Virus record (IMG/VR): IMGVR_UViG_3300030388_001463
Span: 1-27,749 of that record
DNA length: 27,749 bases
Direction: 5' to 3' (one strand)
DNA from: a virus
Part shown: positions 11,790-20,537 of the stretch, piece after piece
Layout: each line of letters begins with the position of its first letter
Numbering within the stretch: position 1 is the first letter of the stretch
Made by a program: the position numbers and the translations under genes
The notes under the pieces: model-generated
What the model saw: the letters and a program-made list of their open reading frames with translations, nothing else
Databases searched by the model: none
Told to the model about the DNA's origin: nothing

Positions 11790-14700
11790 TATACAGTTCC
11801 CCTCTGTCTTTGTCGAATAAGTTGTTCGTCTCTATCTAATAAAGCACTTTCCGTAGATGTCAATCCCGTTGCTTGATCTACTACACCTGCTGCTGGTTGC
11901 GCTGCAGCTACATCAACTGGTTTTGATTCAGGCAGCGGTGCTACTGGTGGTGGCGCTTGAGATATTTCTTGCGTTGTAACAGGAGCTTCTACTGCAGATT
12001 GTTGCTCAGGTTTTTTATTTTGTTCTTCAAATTTTTCAAAAGATAAATAATCCCATTTATTTTTTTCAGACTCTAAAGCACCAAATGGATGAAAATAAGA
12101 AAAACCATAACTTCTTGCATCAGGATCGTTTCTTTTTATTTTGGTATATCTACCTTCAAGACCGCCTCGGCCCCAAGAAACAGCTCTATATCTACCAGAC
12201 ATAATTGCACCAACTGTTAATTTTGATAAACCACGACCAGAAAGAACGGTGATAATTTTAGCGTCAGTCATAAATCTATTTGCCCGTAAGTTTTTTACCA
12301 TTTTATAAAATTCATATTGTTGCCTAAAAGCTTGTTCATTTTGAACTCTATATTCCTTTACGATTTGTTCTGGTCCTCTTTGTCGCCAATCTTTTGCACT
12401 ATAAAAGCCTCTACCCATTTTAGGTTGAACTAAGCTTCTTGCAAACTCTCCCATTTTATAATCAAAATTAGCTGGTATATCTATTTTTACATCCGATCCA
12501 CCAAGTAGTTTTATTATTTCAGAATTTAATTCTATAGGCTGCCCTGATCCAGATACATCTCCTTGTAATGCGTTAAAGATTCTTTTACCCGTGCTAACAA
12601 TACCAGGTTCAATAGTAGTAAAAAAATGTGCCATGGCTTTGTCAAACTTTTCACTGTCTAACATACCTTCATTCCAAATAACACTACCTTCACGGGTTTT
12701 TCCATTTTTAGCTTCTTGAAAAGCCTCTAAACCAATTGGTATACTTAAAAAAGTTCCAGTTGTTGCATCCCACAAAGGACTAATTGTTTTAAACATACTT
12801 TCAAAAACATTTGTTGGTATTTTACTAGGGTCTAGTTTTCTATTAGCATCATAAAAAATTTTTAATTTTTTTAATTCTTTTCTTCTAGCTTGCATTTCTT
12901 CAGAAGAAGGATCAATACCTTGGTCTATTAAAGTTAAATATTCTTCTCTTTTATTAGCTAAATTAGTATCTACATTAGCTCTTTCATTAGACGCCATTAA
13001 AGAATTAGCTGATGAAATAAGTATGTCGTATGGATTAAACCTAGATAAATCAAACACTGTAAAAACACCATTTTTAATATTACTAGTAGGCACTAAAGTA
13101 CTGTTTTTCATATAGTCTGGTGCAAAAAATTGTTTAAAAGAATCTACGTTAGTCTGTGTAACATTAGTCATAGCATATCCAATTCCTTGTACTCCTTGAT
13201 TAAGGGCACCTAAAGTAATTGCTTGCCCCGCTAAACTTCGGTAACCCATTTCTCTAAGACCAACATTATCCGAAGCAATATGTTTCATAGCTATACTACT
13301 AGTTGCAAAACCAGTTCTTAATATTTCAGCCGTAAAAGATACAAAATTACCTAAAGGTAATTTTCTTAATGCTTTAATTACTTCAGGTACTTTACTATAA
13401 GTAGGGTATGTTTCTCTTAGTAATATTGCAGCCGCTTCTTCTATACCATCTTCAAAAGTTTTAATACTACCGGTATTTATATTTCTTGTACCTATATCAA
13501 CACCATGTGTGTTTTTCAGGTAAGAAGAAATTTCATCAAAGTTTTTAAACACGCCTTTTAATTGTGACATATAAAATTCATGGCCATACCATTTCCAAAC
13601 GTTATCACCTCCTGCATATATTCTTGTAGCTTGTTTATAAAATTTAGAATTGTTAGCAGCTTTTGCTAAATCTCTAAATGATTTAAAACTACCTTTTTTT
13701 AAATCTTCTAAAATTGCATTAAGTTCTGAAGCTACAATATTTTCATCTAAAACACCTAGTTCAACTTTTCTTTGAGTTCTTTTTATTAAACTAGCTTCAT
13801 CAACAGTTTTACCTGCACCAAATATATCATCCATTATAATTTTAAAAGAATCTGTTACCGAAGCACCCCCACCAATATGACCATTAAACATAGGAAAAGC
13901 ACCTGCACTTAAAAAATTACGAGTTTGTGTAGCAGGAGAGAATACCGTCTTACCTGTTTGCACTGCTGCCTTATAGGCAATAAGGCCTTGATACATTTCA
14001 ACTTGTAATAAACTATCCAACACACCACCGGTACCTAAAAAAGTATTAACCATTTCTTTAGAACCATATAAACCAACCGGACCACCTTTAGAGGTTAATG
14101 CTTCTGATTCTAACAATCCAAGACCAGGAACCCTACCTATTGGTAAAGGCTCAATTATTCCTGCCGCTGTTGCTTCTGCTCTAGTTTCAAATAAGTAACC
14201 ATCACGTAAACCTTGCTTAGCAGTTTCGCGCCACGATCTTAAATTAGAAGTTTGCGTTACTAAACTACCTGCAGTAGTCATAACAGAATTACGTAAATTA
14301 TTTTCTTGACCTAATAATTCTCTAAGAACTTTTGGTAGTTCTTCTCCAGTGTTAATAATAATATCATCGTTTCTAACAAACTCTTTATTAATTCTATTTA
14401 AAACATCTAGAGGGTCCCTGCCTTCTGTTTTACCTAAAGCAATAATACTATCTACATTTTGCTGTGCAAAATTTCTAATTGCTTGTTCACCAGGTAAGTC
14501 ACTGCCTTTTAAAGCTACCTCCCTTAAGTCTTCATTCTTTCTAATTATATTAACCATAAAATCTACCGCGTTATTTACTACTTCTGGTGAAGCTTTGTAT
14601 GCTGCATTATTAAAAGTAGCAAAAGACATTCTCATATATTTATCTAAATTAGATTCTATACTTTCCCTTAAACCTCCGCCCATAGGTAGTTCAGATGCAT

Positions 14701-17700
14701 ATGTTTTTTTAATATCATCAAATGTATTTTTTAAAGCTTGAGCATATTCTTGTAACTCTTCAGGTAGTTGTGATTTTTTTAAACCACCCTGTAAAAATTC
14801 TAAAACTTGGTCCATAAAATATTTTTCTCCCGCTGGAGAAGTAGTACTTTTATTGTATCTATTTTCAAAACCTTTAGCTAAGTCATAAGAACGTTTTTGT
14901 ATAGCATCTAAATAACTTTCAATTTCTTTAGATTTAGAAGTAATATATCTCTCTGCACCGCCATCTAAATAGAATTTATTAACTGCTTGGTTACCACTAT
15001 CTCGAAACCATTTTAAAAAATTATCAACTTTTTTAAGTCCTTTTTTTAAAGGGTCTTTAGAAGTAACGTCAAATAATCTCCAATCTTTATAATCAGGTAA
15101 CTGACCAGCAACTCCTTTTTTAAAAGACGCAGCAAAAGCTCCTTTACCGCCTAATACACCAGCACCTATTCTAGCAATAATATCTTTACCTAATAATGAG
15201 GCTACATCTAAACCACCCCTTGCCAAACCTTGCCCAATGTCTTTAACCACTGGGGTATTAGCAGCAAGATAAGTGCCACCTTTTAAAACAGCTCCAGTAG
15301 CTTTAACTCCTACACCACCAAATGCTAAAGCAGGTTTTAATAAAACATTTTTACCTATAGCACCCAATGCCGGACCTACAATTGGAAACACACCTCCTAT
15401 CATAACACCCTCTGCACCAAACCTTAATCTGTTTTTAAAGTTAGCTTTAACTAAATCTATACCAGATAAGTCATCTGTTTTTTCTAATTTACCTACTAGT
15501 TTAGAACTTAACAAAGGATCATCAAACATAGTAGACAAAGTATTATATGGACCTGACGCAATAAAATCACCAATACCAAAAGCAACTCCTAAACTACCGG
15601 AACGTTTAGAAATATTAGATATTTCTGTAATTAAGGGTTTATAACCTTTACCATATGTTTTATGAGTAAAAGCACTATACTTTTTAGTTGATACTAATTT
15701 TCTTAATACATTAGTAAATTTAATAGCAGCGCTTCCTGGTATACCGTATTCTATAGCAATTGATCCTATTTTACCTAAAAATGTTTCTGGTTCAGACAAA
15801 TCTGCTTCTGAAAATTGACGTCTAACCTCATCGGTAAATTCTGTTTTAATTACACTCTGGCCTTGAATTTTACTAGGTATATAGTCTATGGCGTTAACAA
15901 TAGTATCAGTAATACCGGCAGCTAAGTCAACAACACTAAACATTAAACGTTTAGCCCCACTAGCTTGTGCACGGTTAAACTCACTTATCATACTTATAAA
16001 TTCTTGTTCTTTAGGTGTCTCTTGAACACCACCAAACGAATATTTATATTTACCAGCTCCTTTAGCACGTTCATACATATCATATGTTTTTGGAAAATAT
16101 TTTTCCATTTCAATATTATTTTCCGTACCACTACGTATACCATTATATAAAAATTCTATTATTTCTAGAGCAGGAACTTTTGGTCCTGCCGTTGCTTGGG
16201 TAACAGCAGGGTTTTGTGTTATTAATAAAGGTAATTCAGAAAGTTTAAATCTTGTAGGTTGTTTTGGATTAAGTTGTTGTGTAAGAATTTTTTCCATATT
16301 TTTTTGTTGTAACTTTAAATTGTCATAATAAGGTTCAGTTAACAATGAAATTTTTGAAACCCTATCTTCATATATTTGTCTAATATCTTTTTGTACTGGG
16401 TTTAATGCTTGTGCAACAGCATACTGTATAGTACCAGGAATTGTAGAAGGTTTTATTGGATCAATGTCCGACTCTTTAAAAATATCATAATCAGTTCGCA
16501 CTCTATCACCGTCAGCATAAAAAGTTCTTGATATTGGTGTGCCACCCATAGAGTTGCCTTGCTGGACAAACTCTTCTAAAGTTAAAGGTAATTTATTATT
16601 TTTATTTTTTGGTATTTCAAAAGCAAAACCAGCTTCATCTGCTTCCCCAACTAAATCCATTCCAAAATTTTTATATTTTTCAATATTACTTTTACCATAA
16701 TAACTTGTAACTTTTTTACTATCCATAACTTTAGCCACAGTACCTTTTATTGCAGGATTCTTTTTTATAGCCGCATCTAACATTTCATTATATATTTTAA
16801 TAAATTCCTTTTTTGTTAAGTCACCATTTTTATATTTGCCTATCTGCGCAGACAATCTGCCTTGTAGTTGTGGTAAAATTAATTCATTTGTTCGTCTAGT
16901 TACAGGAACTATAAAATTTGTGTAAGAAGGCATTTTATAAATAAAACCAGTTGATAAAGCTACAGGCTCATGAACTCCTAAAGAACTAAGATCATCTCCT
17001 TTCGTTCCAAGTTTAGATCTAGCCTTTTTTACTAATGTTTGATAAGAGATAGGTCTAGATAAAGTTTGATTTATAAAATCTTCAGCAAAAGTACGTAAAG
17101 TTTTAGAGGCTGGAGAATTAAAAGGAGCATTAGCCATTTCGTTTAAAAGTTTTGTTGCTTGTTTTGTATTTTTTCTTAAACCTACAAAAGGATCATCAAC
17201 AAAAGTTCCTGCCATACGAGCGGTTTGATCACGAGGAATTAAAACTTTTTGTCCGTTTATTTTTTGTAAAACCCTAAGTATCGCATTATTAAATTGTGCC
17301 GCCGTCATATCTAAATTAGTAAAGTCTGCGTAGTCAGGTAATCTACCGGAGTTTAATGCCTCATTAAATTTTTTATTTGTTCTTAATATATTTATATTAT
17401 TTGCTGTTTTTGTAGTAATGGGTGATTGTCCTCTGTTTTTGTAAATATCTTCTATTTTTTTAATATCTTTTTGCGTAGGGTCTTTGTAAGAAACACCTAT
17501 CTTTCTATTAGGGTCTGAAACGGGTTTTAATATTGTTTTTAAATTTTCATAAAGATTAATTTTGTTTTGACTAGGTGCAAATTTTCTTGGGTCTATTGGT
17601 GTAAAATTTGGTATTTTATTTGATAATAATTTATTTAATTCAGAAGTATTTATTTTTTTTGTACTAGCTGCACCAAGACTACTAGGTTTAGTATTAGCTG

Positions 17701-18385
17701 TATTTAAAAACAAAGAACCAGCATCTGGTTCATCTAAATATTTTAAATCACTTAATAACTCTCCTGTTTTTTTTCCGGCAAACGCACCACCTTTCATTAG
17801 ACCACTACCTGCAGCTCTAAATAAAATATCTTCTATTGGCATCGAAGCTGCAAGTGCTCCAAAATAACCAAGGCTAGCCATCTGATCATGTTTTCTTATA
17901 AAAGCATTAGCCTCATCTACAGTCATGTCAAATTTTGCTGCCATCTCTTCGTCAACCACATAGTCTCGACGTAGCCTACCAATGTTTTCCATGGTAAATA
18001 CATCGTCAAGAAATTCACCAGGTAGATCATTAGGAAGGATAGCTGCTAGTTGAGCGGTATCTGCAAGCGCATTAGTAGCGCCTCTACTAAATCTACCATA
18101 ACCACTTTCACCAGATAACTTACTCGCCATTGCTGGATCAGCGCGCATATTTTTTTGTCTTATAAATTCGTTAAGGGTGGGTTCGTGGTTAAGATAAAAC
18201 TCACGGTCTTTACCCGTAATTCTATTTATGCCATCTTCATTAACTACAATTTTATTTATATAGTCTTCGTAGGTTGTAGGAAAATTATCGTATCTGTATT
18301 CAGGATCAGTCATACCCTTATATGTTTCCACATAAGGTCTAACCATTGTTTGAAGTATGCCTTCTTTTTTTGGCGTGTCAGCCAT
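11789..18385 (-). CDS. Giant internal virion (ejection) protein, 2198 aa
   Basis: By position after the tail and core genes and before lysis, and by size, this resembles the long internal proteins of podoviruses that are ejected into the host (compare T7 gp16, about 1300 aa). Most of the chain is predicted helical and polar. Residues of about 980-1050 are glycine/alanine-rich and hydrophobic (GGVFPIVGPALGAIG, ALAFGGVGVKATGAVLKGG), possible membrane-inserting helices. Near 1478-1505 is FSPATQTRNFLSAGAFPMFN, a phrase like one I associate with large phage polyvalent proteins. The C-terminal 85 residues are rich in Pro, Gln and Ala and probably disordered. I see no transglycosylase, peptidase or polymerase motif. 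It shares a base with the holin-like gene (TAATG) and starts two bases after the 398-aa gene. Confidence 0.8.
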   Translation of the reverse strand: MADTPKKEGILQTMVRPYVETYKGMTDPEYRYDNFPTTYEDYINKIVVNEDGINRITGKDREFYLNHEPTLNEFIRQKNMRADPAMASKLSGESGYGRFSRGATNALADTAQLAAILPNDLPGEFLDDVFTMENIGRLRRDYVVDEEMAAKFDMTVDEANAFIRKHDQMASLGYFGALAASMPIEDILFRAAGSGLMKGGAFAGKKTGELLSDLKYLDEPDAGSLFLNTANTKPSSLGAASTKKINTSELNKLLSNKIPNFTPIDPRKFAPSQNKINLYENLKTILKPVSDPNRKIGVSYKDPTQKDIKKIEDIYKNRGQSPITTKTANNINILRTNKKFNEALNSGRLPDYADFTNLDMTAAQFNNAILRVLQKINGQKVLIPRDQTARMAGTFVDDPFVGLRKNTKQATKLLNEMANAPFNSPASKTLRTFAEDFINQTLSRPISYQTLVKKARSKLGTKGDDLSSLGVHEPVALSTGFIYKMPSYTNFIVPVTRRTNELILPQLQGRLSAQIGKYKNGDLTKKEFIKIYNEMLDAAIKKNPAIKGTVAKVMDSKKVTSYYGKSNIEKYKNFGMDLVGEADEAGFAFEIPKNKNNKLPLTLEEFVQQGNSMGGTPISRTFYADGDRVRTDYDIFKESDIDPIKPSTIPGTIQYAVAQALNPVQKDIRQIYEDRVSKISLLTEPYYDNLKLQQKNMEKILTQQLNPKQPTRFKLSELPLLITQNPAVTQATAGPKVPALEIIEFLYNGIRSGTENNIEMEKYFPKTYDMYERAKGAGKYKYSFGGVQETPKEQEFISMISEFNRAQASGAKRLMFSVVDLAAGITDTIVNAIDYIPSKIQGQSVIKTEFTDEVRRQFSEADLSEPETFLGKIGSIAIEYGIPGSAAIKFTNVLRKLVSTKKYSAFTHKTYGKGYKPLITEISNISKRSGSLGVAFGIGDFIASGPYNTLSTMFDDPLLSSKLVGKLEKTDDLSGIDLVKANFKNRLRFGAEGVMIGGVFPIVGPALGAIGKNVLLKPALAFGGVGVKATGAVLKGGTYLAANTPVVKDIGQGLARGGLDVASLLGKDIIARIGAGVLGGKGAFAASFKKGVAGQLPDYKDWRLFDVTSKDPLKKGLKKVDNFLKWFRDSGNQAVNKFYLDGGAERYITSKSKEIESYLDAIQKRSYDLAKGFENRYNKSTTSPAGEKYFMDQVLEFLQGGLKKSQLPEELQEYAQALKNTFDDIKKTYASELPMGGGLRESIESNLDKYMRMSFATFNNAAYKASPEVVNNAVDFMVNIIRKNEDLREVALKGSDLPGEQAIRNFAQQNVDSIIALGKTEGRDPLDVLNRINKEFVRNDDIIINTGEELPKVLRELLGQENNLRNSVMTTAGSLVTQTSNLRSWRETAKQGLRDGYLFETRAEATAAGIIEPLPIGRVPGLGLLESEALTSKGGPVGLYGSKEMVNTFLGTGGVLDSLLQVEMYQGLIAYKAAVQTGKTVFSPATQTRNFLSAGAFPMFNGHIGGGASVTDSFKIIMDDIFGAGKTVDEASLIKRTQRKVELGVLDENIVASELNAILEDLKKGSFKSFRDLAKAANNSKFYKQATRIYAGGDNVWKWYGHEFYMSQLKGVFKNFDEISSYLKNTHGVDIGTRNINTGSIKTFEDGIEEAAAILLRETYPTYSKVPEVIKALRKLPLGNFVSFTAEILRTGFATSSIAMKHIASDNVGLREMGYRSLAGQAITLGALNQGVQGIGYAMTNVTQTNVDSFKQFFAPDYMKNSTLVPTSNIKNGVFTVFDLSRFNPYDILISSANSLMASNERANVDTNLANKREEYLTLIDQGIDPSSEEMQARRKELKKLKIFYDANRKLDPSKIPTNVFESMFKTISPLWDATTGTFLSIPIGLEAFQEAKNGKTREGSVIWNEGMLDSEKFDKAMAHFFTTIEPGIVSTGKRIFNALQGDVSGSGQPIELNSEIIKLLGGSDVKIDIPANFDYKMGEFARSLVQPKMGRGFYSAKDWRQRGPEQIVKEYRVQNEQAFRQQYEFYKMVKNLRANRFMTDAKIITVLSGRGLSKLTVGAIMSGRYRAVSWGRGGLEGRYTKIKRNDPDARSYGFSYFHPFGALESEKNKWDYLSFEKFEEQNKKPEQQSAVEAPVTTQEISQAPPPVAPLPESKPVDVAAAQPAAGVVDQATGLTSTESALLDRDEQLIRQRQRGTV

Positions 18386-18387
18386 AG

Positions 18388-19584
18388 TTAAGCTACCTGT
18401 GCAGGCAGCTGTAAATCAGCGTTATACCTTTGATTGAATCTTCCTATATCTTCTTGGGTTTGTATTTGTGCAAAATCAATTAAAGCCTGTTCGCTAGTTG
18501 CAATTAATCTAATAACATCATCAGAAACTTCTCTTGGTAATCTTGCCCTTAGTTCTTCAAAAGATAAAGGTGAAGATCCGGTGTTTGCTTGCGCTTGCAT
18601 AACAGGTGGAGAACCGGGATCAGGATTAGGACCACTACCTGGCTCATAAGGTCCAGTGTTAGTAGTCATAGTGCTGCCATTAGCATAACCAATACGACCA
18701 CCATCTGCTTCCTCAACACGTTTTTTTTCAGCACTAAGATCAGTACCTTGTAGTATTCTTTTTTCTTGCTCAAATAAAATTTTCTTTCTTCTAAAAAATT
18801 CTATTGAATACTTTTCATAGTTTGTATCGTTAGGTAAAGGCACATCCTCTAAACCAAGCGCACCCAAAGTTTCTGTTTCTGCTTGGCTATTTAACGTCAT
18901 TTGACTTAAATCACCAAGCACTGCGTCTTTAGGTAAATTTAATTCTAGAGCACCATACATTTTATTAATAGATAAAGTTATTAAATTATTTAATCTAGCA
19001 AATTCTGAATCATAATTTCCAGCACTAGGGTCAAGGCTATTTATTTGTGCTGATAATTCAATATATCCTTTTTCAATTTCATCATATTTTTCAAATTGAC
19101 GATCAATTTTAAATACTTTACTGTCTTGTAGTTCTTGCGCAGCGCCACCTTCGTAAGCTGCTGCTGCTATACCTAGTTGAGTTTCTCTTTGACTTTGATC
19201 AAAAGCTGCTCGACCCATGTCATATTTTGTTTTTGCATCCGTTCTTGAATCAGCAGAGGTTGCTAAATCTTTTCCTAAACCACTTAAAGCTGGTCCAACT
19301 GCTGCTAGTGTACCTTTAAGACCCGAGCCACGACCCTCAGCGCCAAGCATTTCGCCACCTGCTGCTGCTATTCGTAACCAATCCGCAGCACTTAAACCAG
19401 ATTTTGGTTCAGCAACATCATATGTTGCACCGCTCATAATATCTTCTGACTCAGTTCTAAACTTTTCAACAGCATCACCTTTTTTATAATTTTGTCTCGG
19501 TTGTGCAAAGCCAGAAATAATACCACTATTAGTATTTGGCGAACCACCCATTCTAAACATCGGTCTTCTTAATGGTTTACTCAT
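18388..19584 (-). CDS. Putative internal virion protein, 398 aa, with GGRIGYANG motif
   Basis: The protein opens with RRPMFRMGGS, a motif echoed in the 624-aa protein (RPNFNYG). Its centre (residues of about 100-290) is helical. At 295-303 it carries GGRIGYANG, shared with the 624-aa protein, followed by a Gly/Pro-rich linker (PYEPGSGPNPDPGSPP) and a final helical segment (LPREVSDDVIRLIATSEQAL). There is no enzyme motif. It lies between the 317-aa and 2198-aa genes, coupled by TAATG upstream. I infer a core or ejection-complex component; a scaffolding or head-tail role is not excluded. Confidence 0.65.
   Translation of the reverse strand: MSKPLRRPMFRMGGSPNTNSGIISGFAQPRQNYKKGDAVEKFRTESEDIMSGATYDVAEPKSGLSAADWLRIAAAGGEMLGAEGRGSGLKGTLAAVGPALSGLGKDLATSADSRTDAKTKYDMGRAAFDQSQRETQLGIAAAAYEGGAAQELQDSKVFKIDRQFEKYDEIEKGYIELSAQINSLDPSAGNYDSEFARLNNLITLSINKMYGALELNLPKDAVLGDLSQMTLNSQAETETLGALGLEDVPLPNDTNYEKYSIEFFRRKKILFEQEKRILQGTDLSAEKKRVEEADGGRIGYANGSTMTTNTGPYEPGSGPNPDPGSPPVMQAQANTGSSPLSFEELRARLPREVSDDVIRLIATSEQALIDFAQIQTQEDIGRFNQRYNADLQLPAQVA
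18676..18702 (-). repeat. GGRIGYANG motif copy (398-aa protein)
   Basis: Encodes GGRIGYANG. The DNA is nearly the same as the copies at 20831-20863 and 21734-21763 in another gene, differing mostly at third codon positions, which suggests protein-level selection or old duplication. Confidence 0.7.
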
Positions 19585-20537
19585 TATCCAAATCCTTTAT
19601 TAAATGCACCAGCGATACCAGCGATACCAGTTCCAGTACCTAAGATAGTTTGTAAGGTACTAGGTGGCGTTGCTTGTGAAGTGCTGTATTGAGTTGACGC
19701 ACCGATACCACCCATTAGTGGTGCAAATTGTTGTCCCGCAAAACCAATCCGTTGTTGCTCTTCGTAAGCTGCTTCACGATTAGCTGTAGCTTGTGCATCT
19801 AGTTGTGATTGTCTTAATGCTTGTTGTTGCTGACCCATGCCCATAAGCTGTGCTGACTGTTGTTGTTGTAATCCTGGAACTAGTGTTGCTAAACCTTGTT
19901 GGTTTTGCATACCTGCTTGTGATGCTGCTTGTGCTTGTGCAAAATTCTGTGCTCTTAAATCTGCTTCCATTTGTGTTGCGCCTAAAGTTGTTTGTGCATC
20001 ATACACTCCACGTTGAACCCCTTCACGACCACCACCAAAAGCGCCTGCAGCTATTGCTGAATCAGCAATAGATTGTCTACCTTGAGCTCGTTGATTTTGA
20101 TAAGATGCTTGAGTGGCATCAATAACTTGTTGTTGGTATGGCGACATATACGGATCCATAGCTGACGTTACGCCAGCACCAGTTACTTGGCCTGTAGTTG
20201 GATCAACTCCAGCTAATCTTTGTGATTCATCTAAGAAAGGTTGAAAGGCACCTATGCCTGAACCTTGACCAACGCCAGATGCTAATCCTGTGGTTGGGTC
20301 ATAAGATACATTACCAAGCCCTGCTTGGTTTGCTTGTGATTGTATTCCAGCTTTTTGAAAAGCTGATAACCCTGCAACTGAGGGTGCAAATTGACTAGTG
20401 TCAACTGCTTGGCCTAAAACCCCTGGAGTAACAACTCCAGTAGCTTGATTTTTGCTACCAAATAATTTATCTGTATATACTTTACCGGCCTGTTCGATAA
20501 ATTCGGCGGGACGGGTTCTGGTAATTTCTTCAGCCAT
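19584..20537 (-). CDS. Gln/Ala-rich putative internal virion protein, 317 aa
   Basis: The middle (DPYMSPYQQQVIDATQASYQ, then IADSAIAAGAFGGGREGVQR) resembles, as I recall, sequences found beside portal and ejection genes of marine podoviruses, where a 'MNPY...' helix and 'GAFGG.R' recur. Residues of about 190-270 form a long Gln-rich amphipathic helix (GLQQQQSAQLMGMGQQQQAL). The C-terminus is glycine-rich with a hydrophobic patch (IAGIAGAFNKGFG). Start and stop share bases with neighbours by TAATG on both sides. Role inferred: DNA transfer or inner-core protein, comparable in position to T7 gp14/gp15. Confidence 0.65.
   Translation of the reverse strand: MAEEITRTRPAEFIEQAGKVYTDKLFGSKNQATGVVTPGVLGQAVDTSQFAPSVAGLSAFQKAGIQSQANQAGLGNVSYDPTTGLASGVGQGSGIGAFQPFLDESQRLAGVDPTTGQVTGAGVTSAMDPYMSPYQQQVIDATQASYQNQRAQGRQSIADSAIAAGAFGGGREGVQRGVYDAQTTLGATQMEADLRAQNFAQAQAASQAGMQNQQGLATLVPGLQQQQSAQLMGMGQQQQALRQSQLDAQATANREAAYEEQQRIGFAGQQFAPLMGGIGASTQYSTSQATPPSTLQTILGTGTGIAGIAGAFNKGFG

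Noticed and set aside
14349-14741. 130-codon plus-strand frame inside the 2198-aa gene
   Set aside because: Low-complexity Ser/Leu/Ile translation typical of the reverse strand of an AT-rich gene; no start signal.
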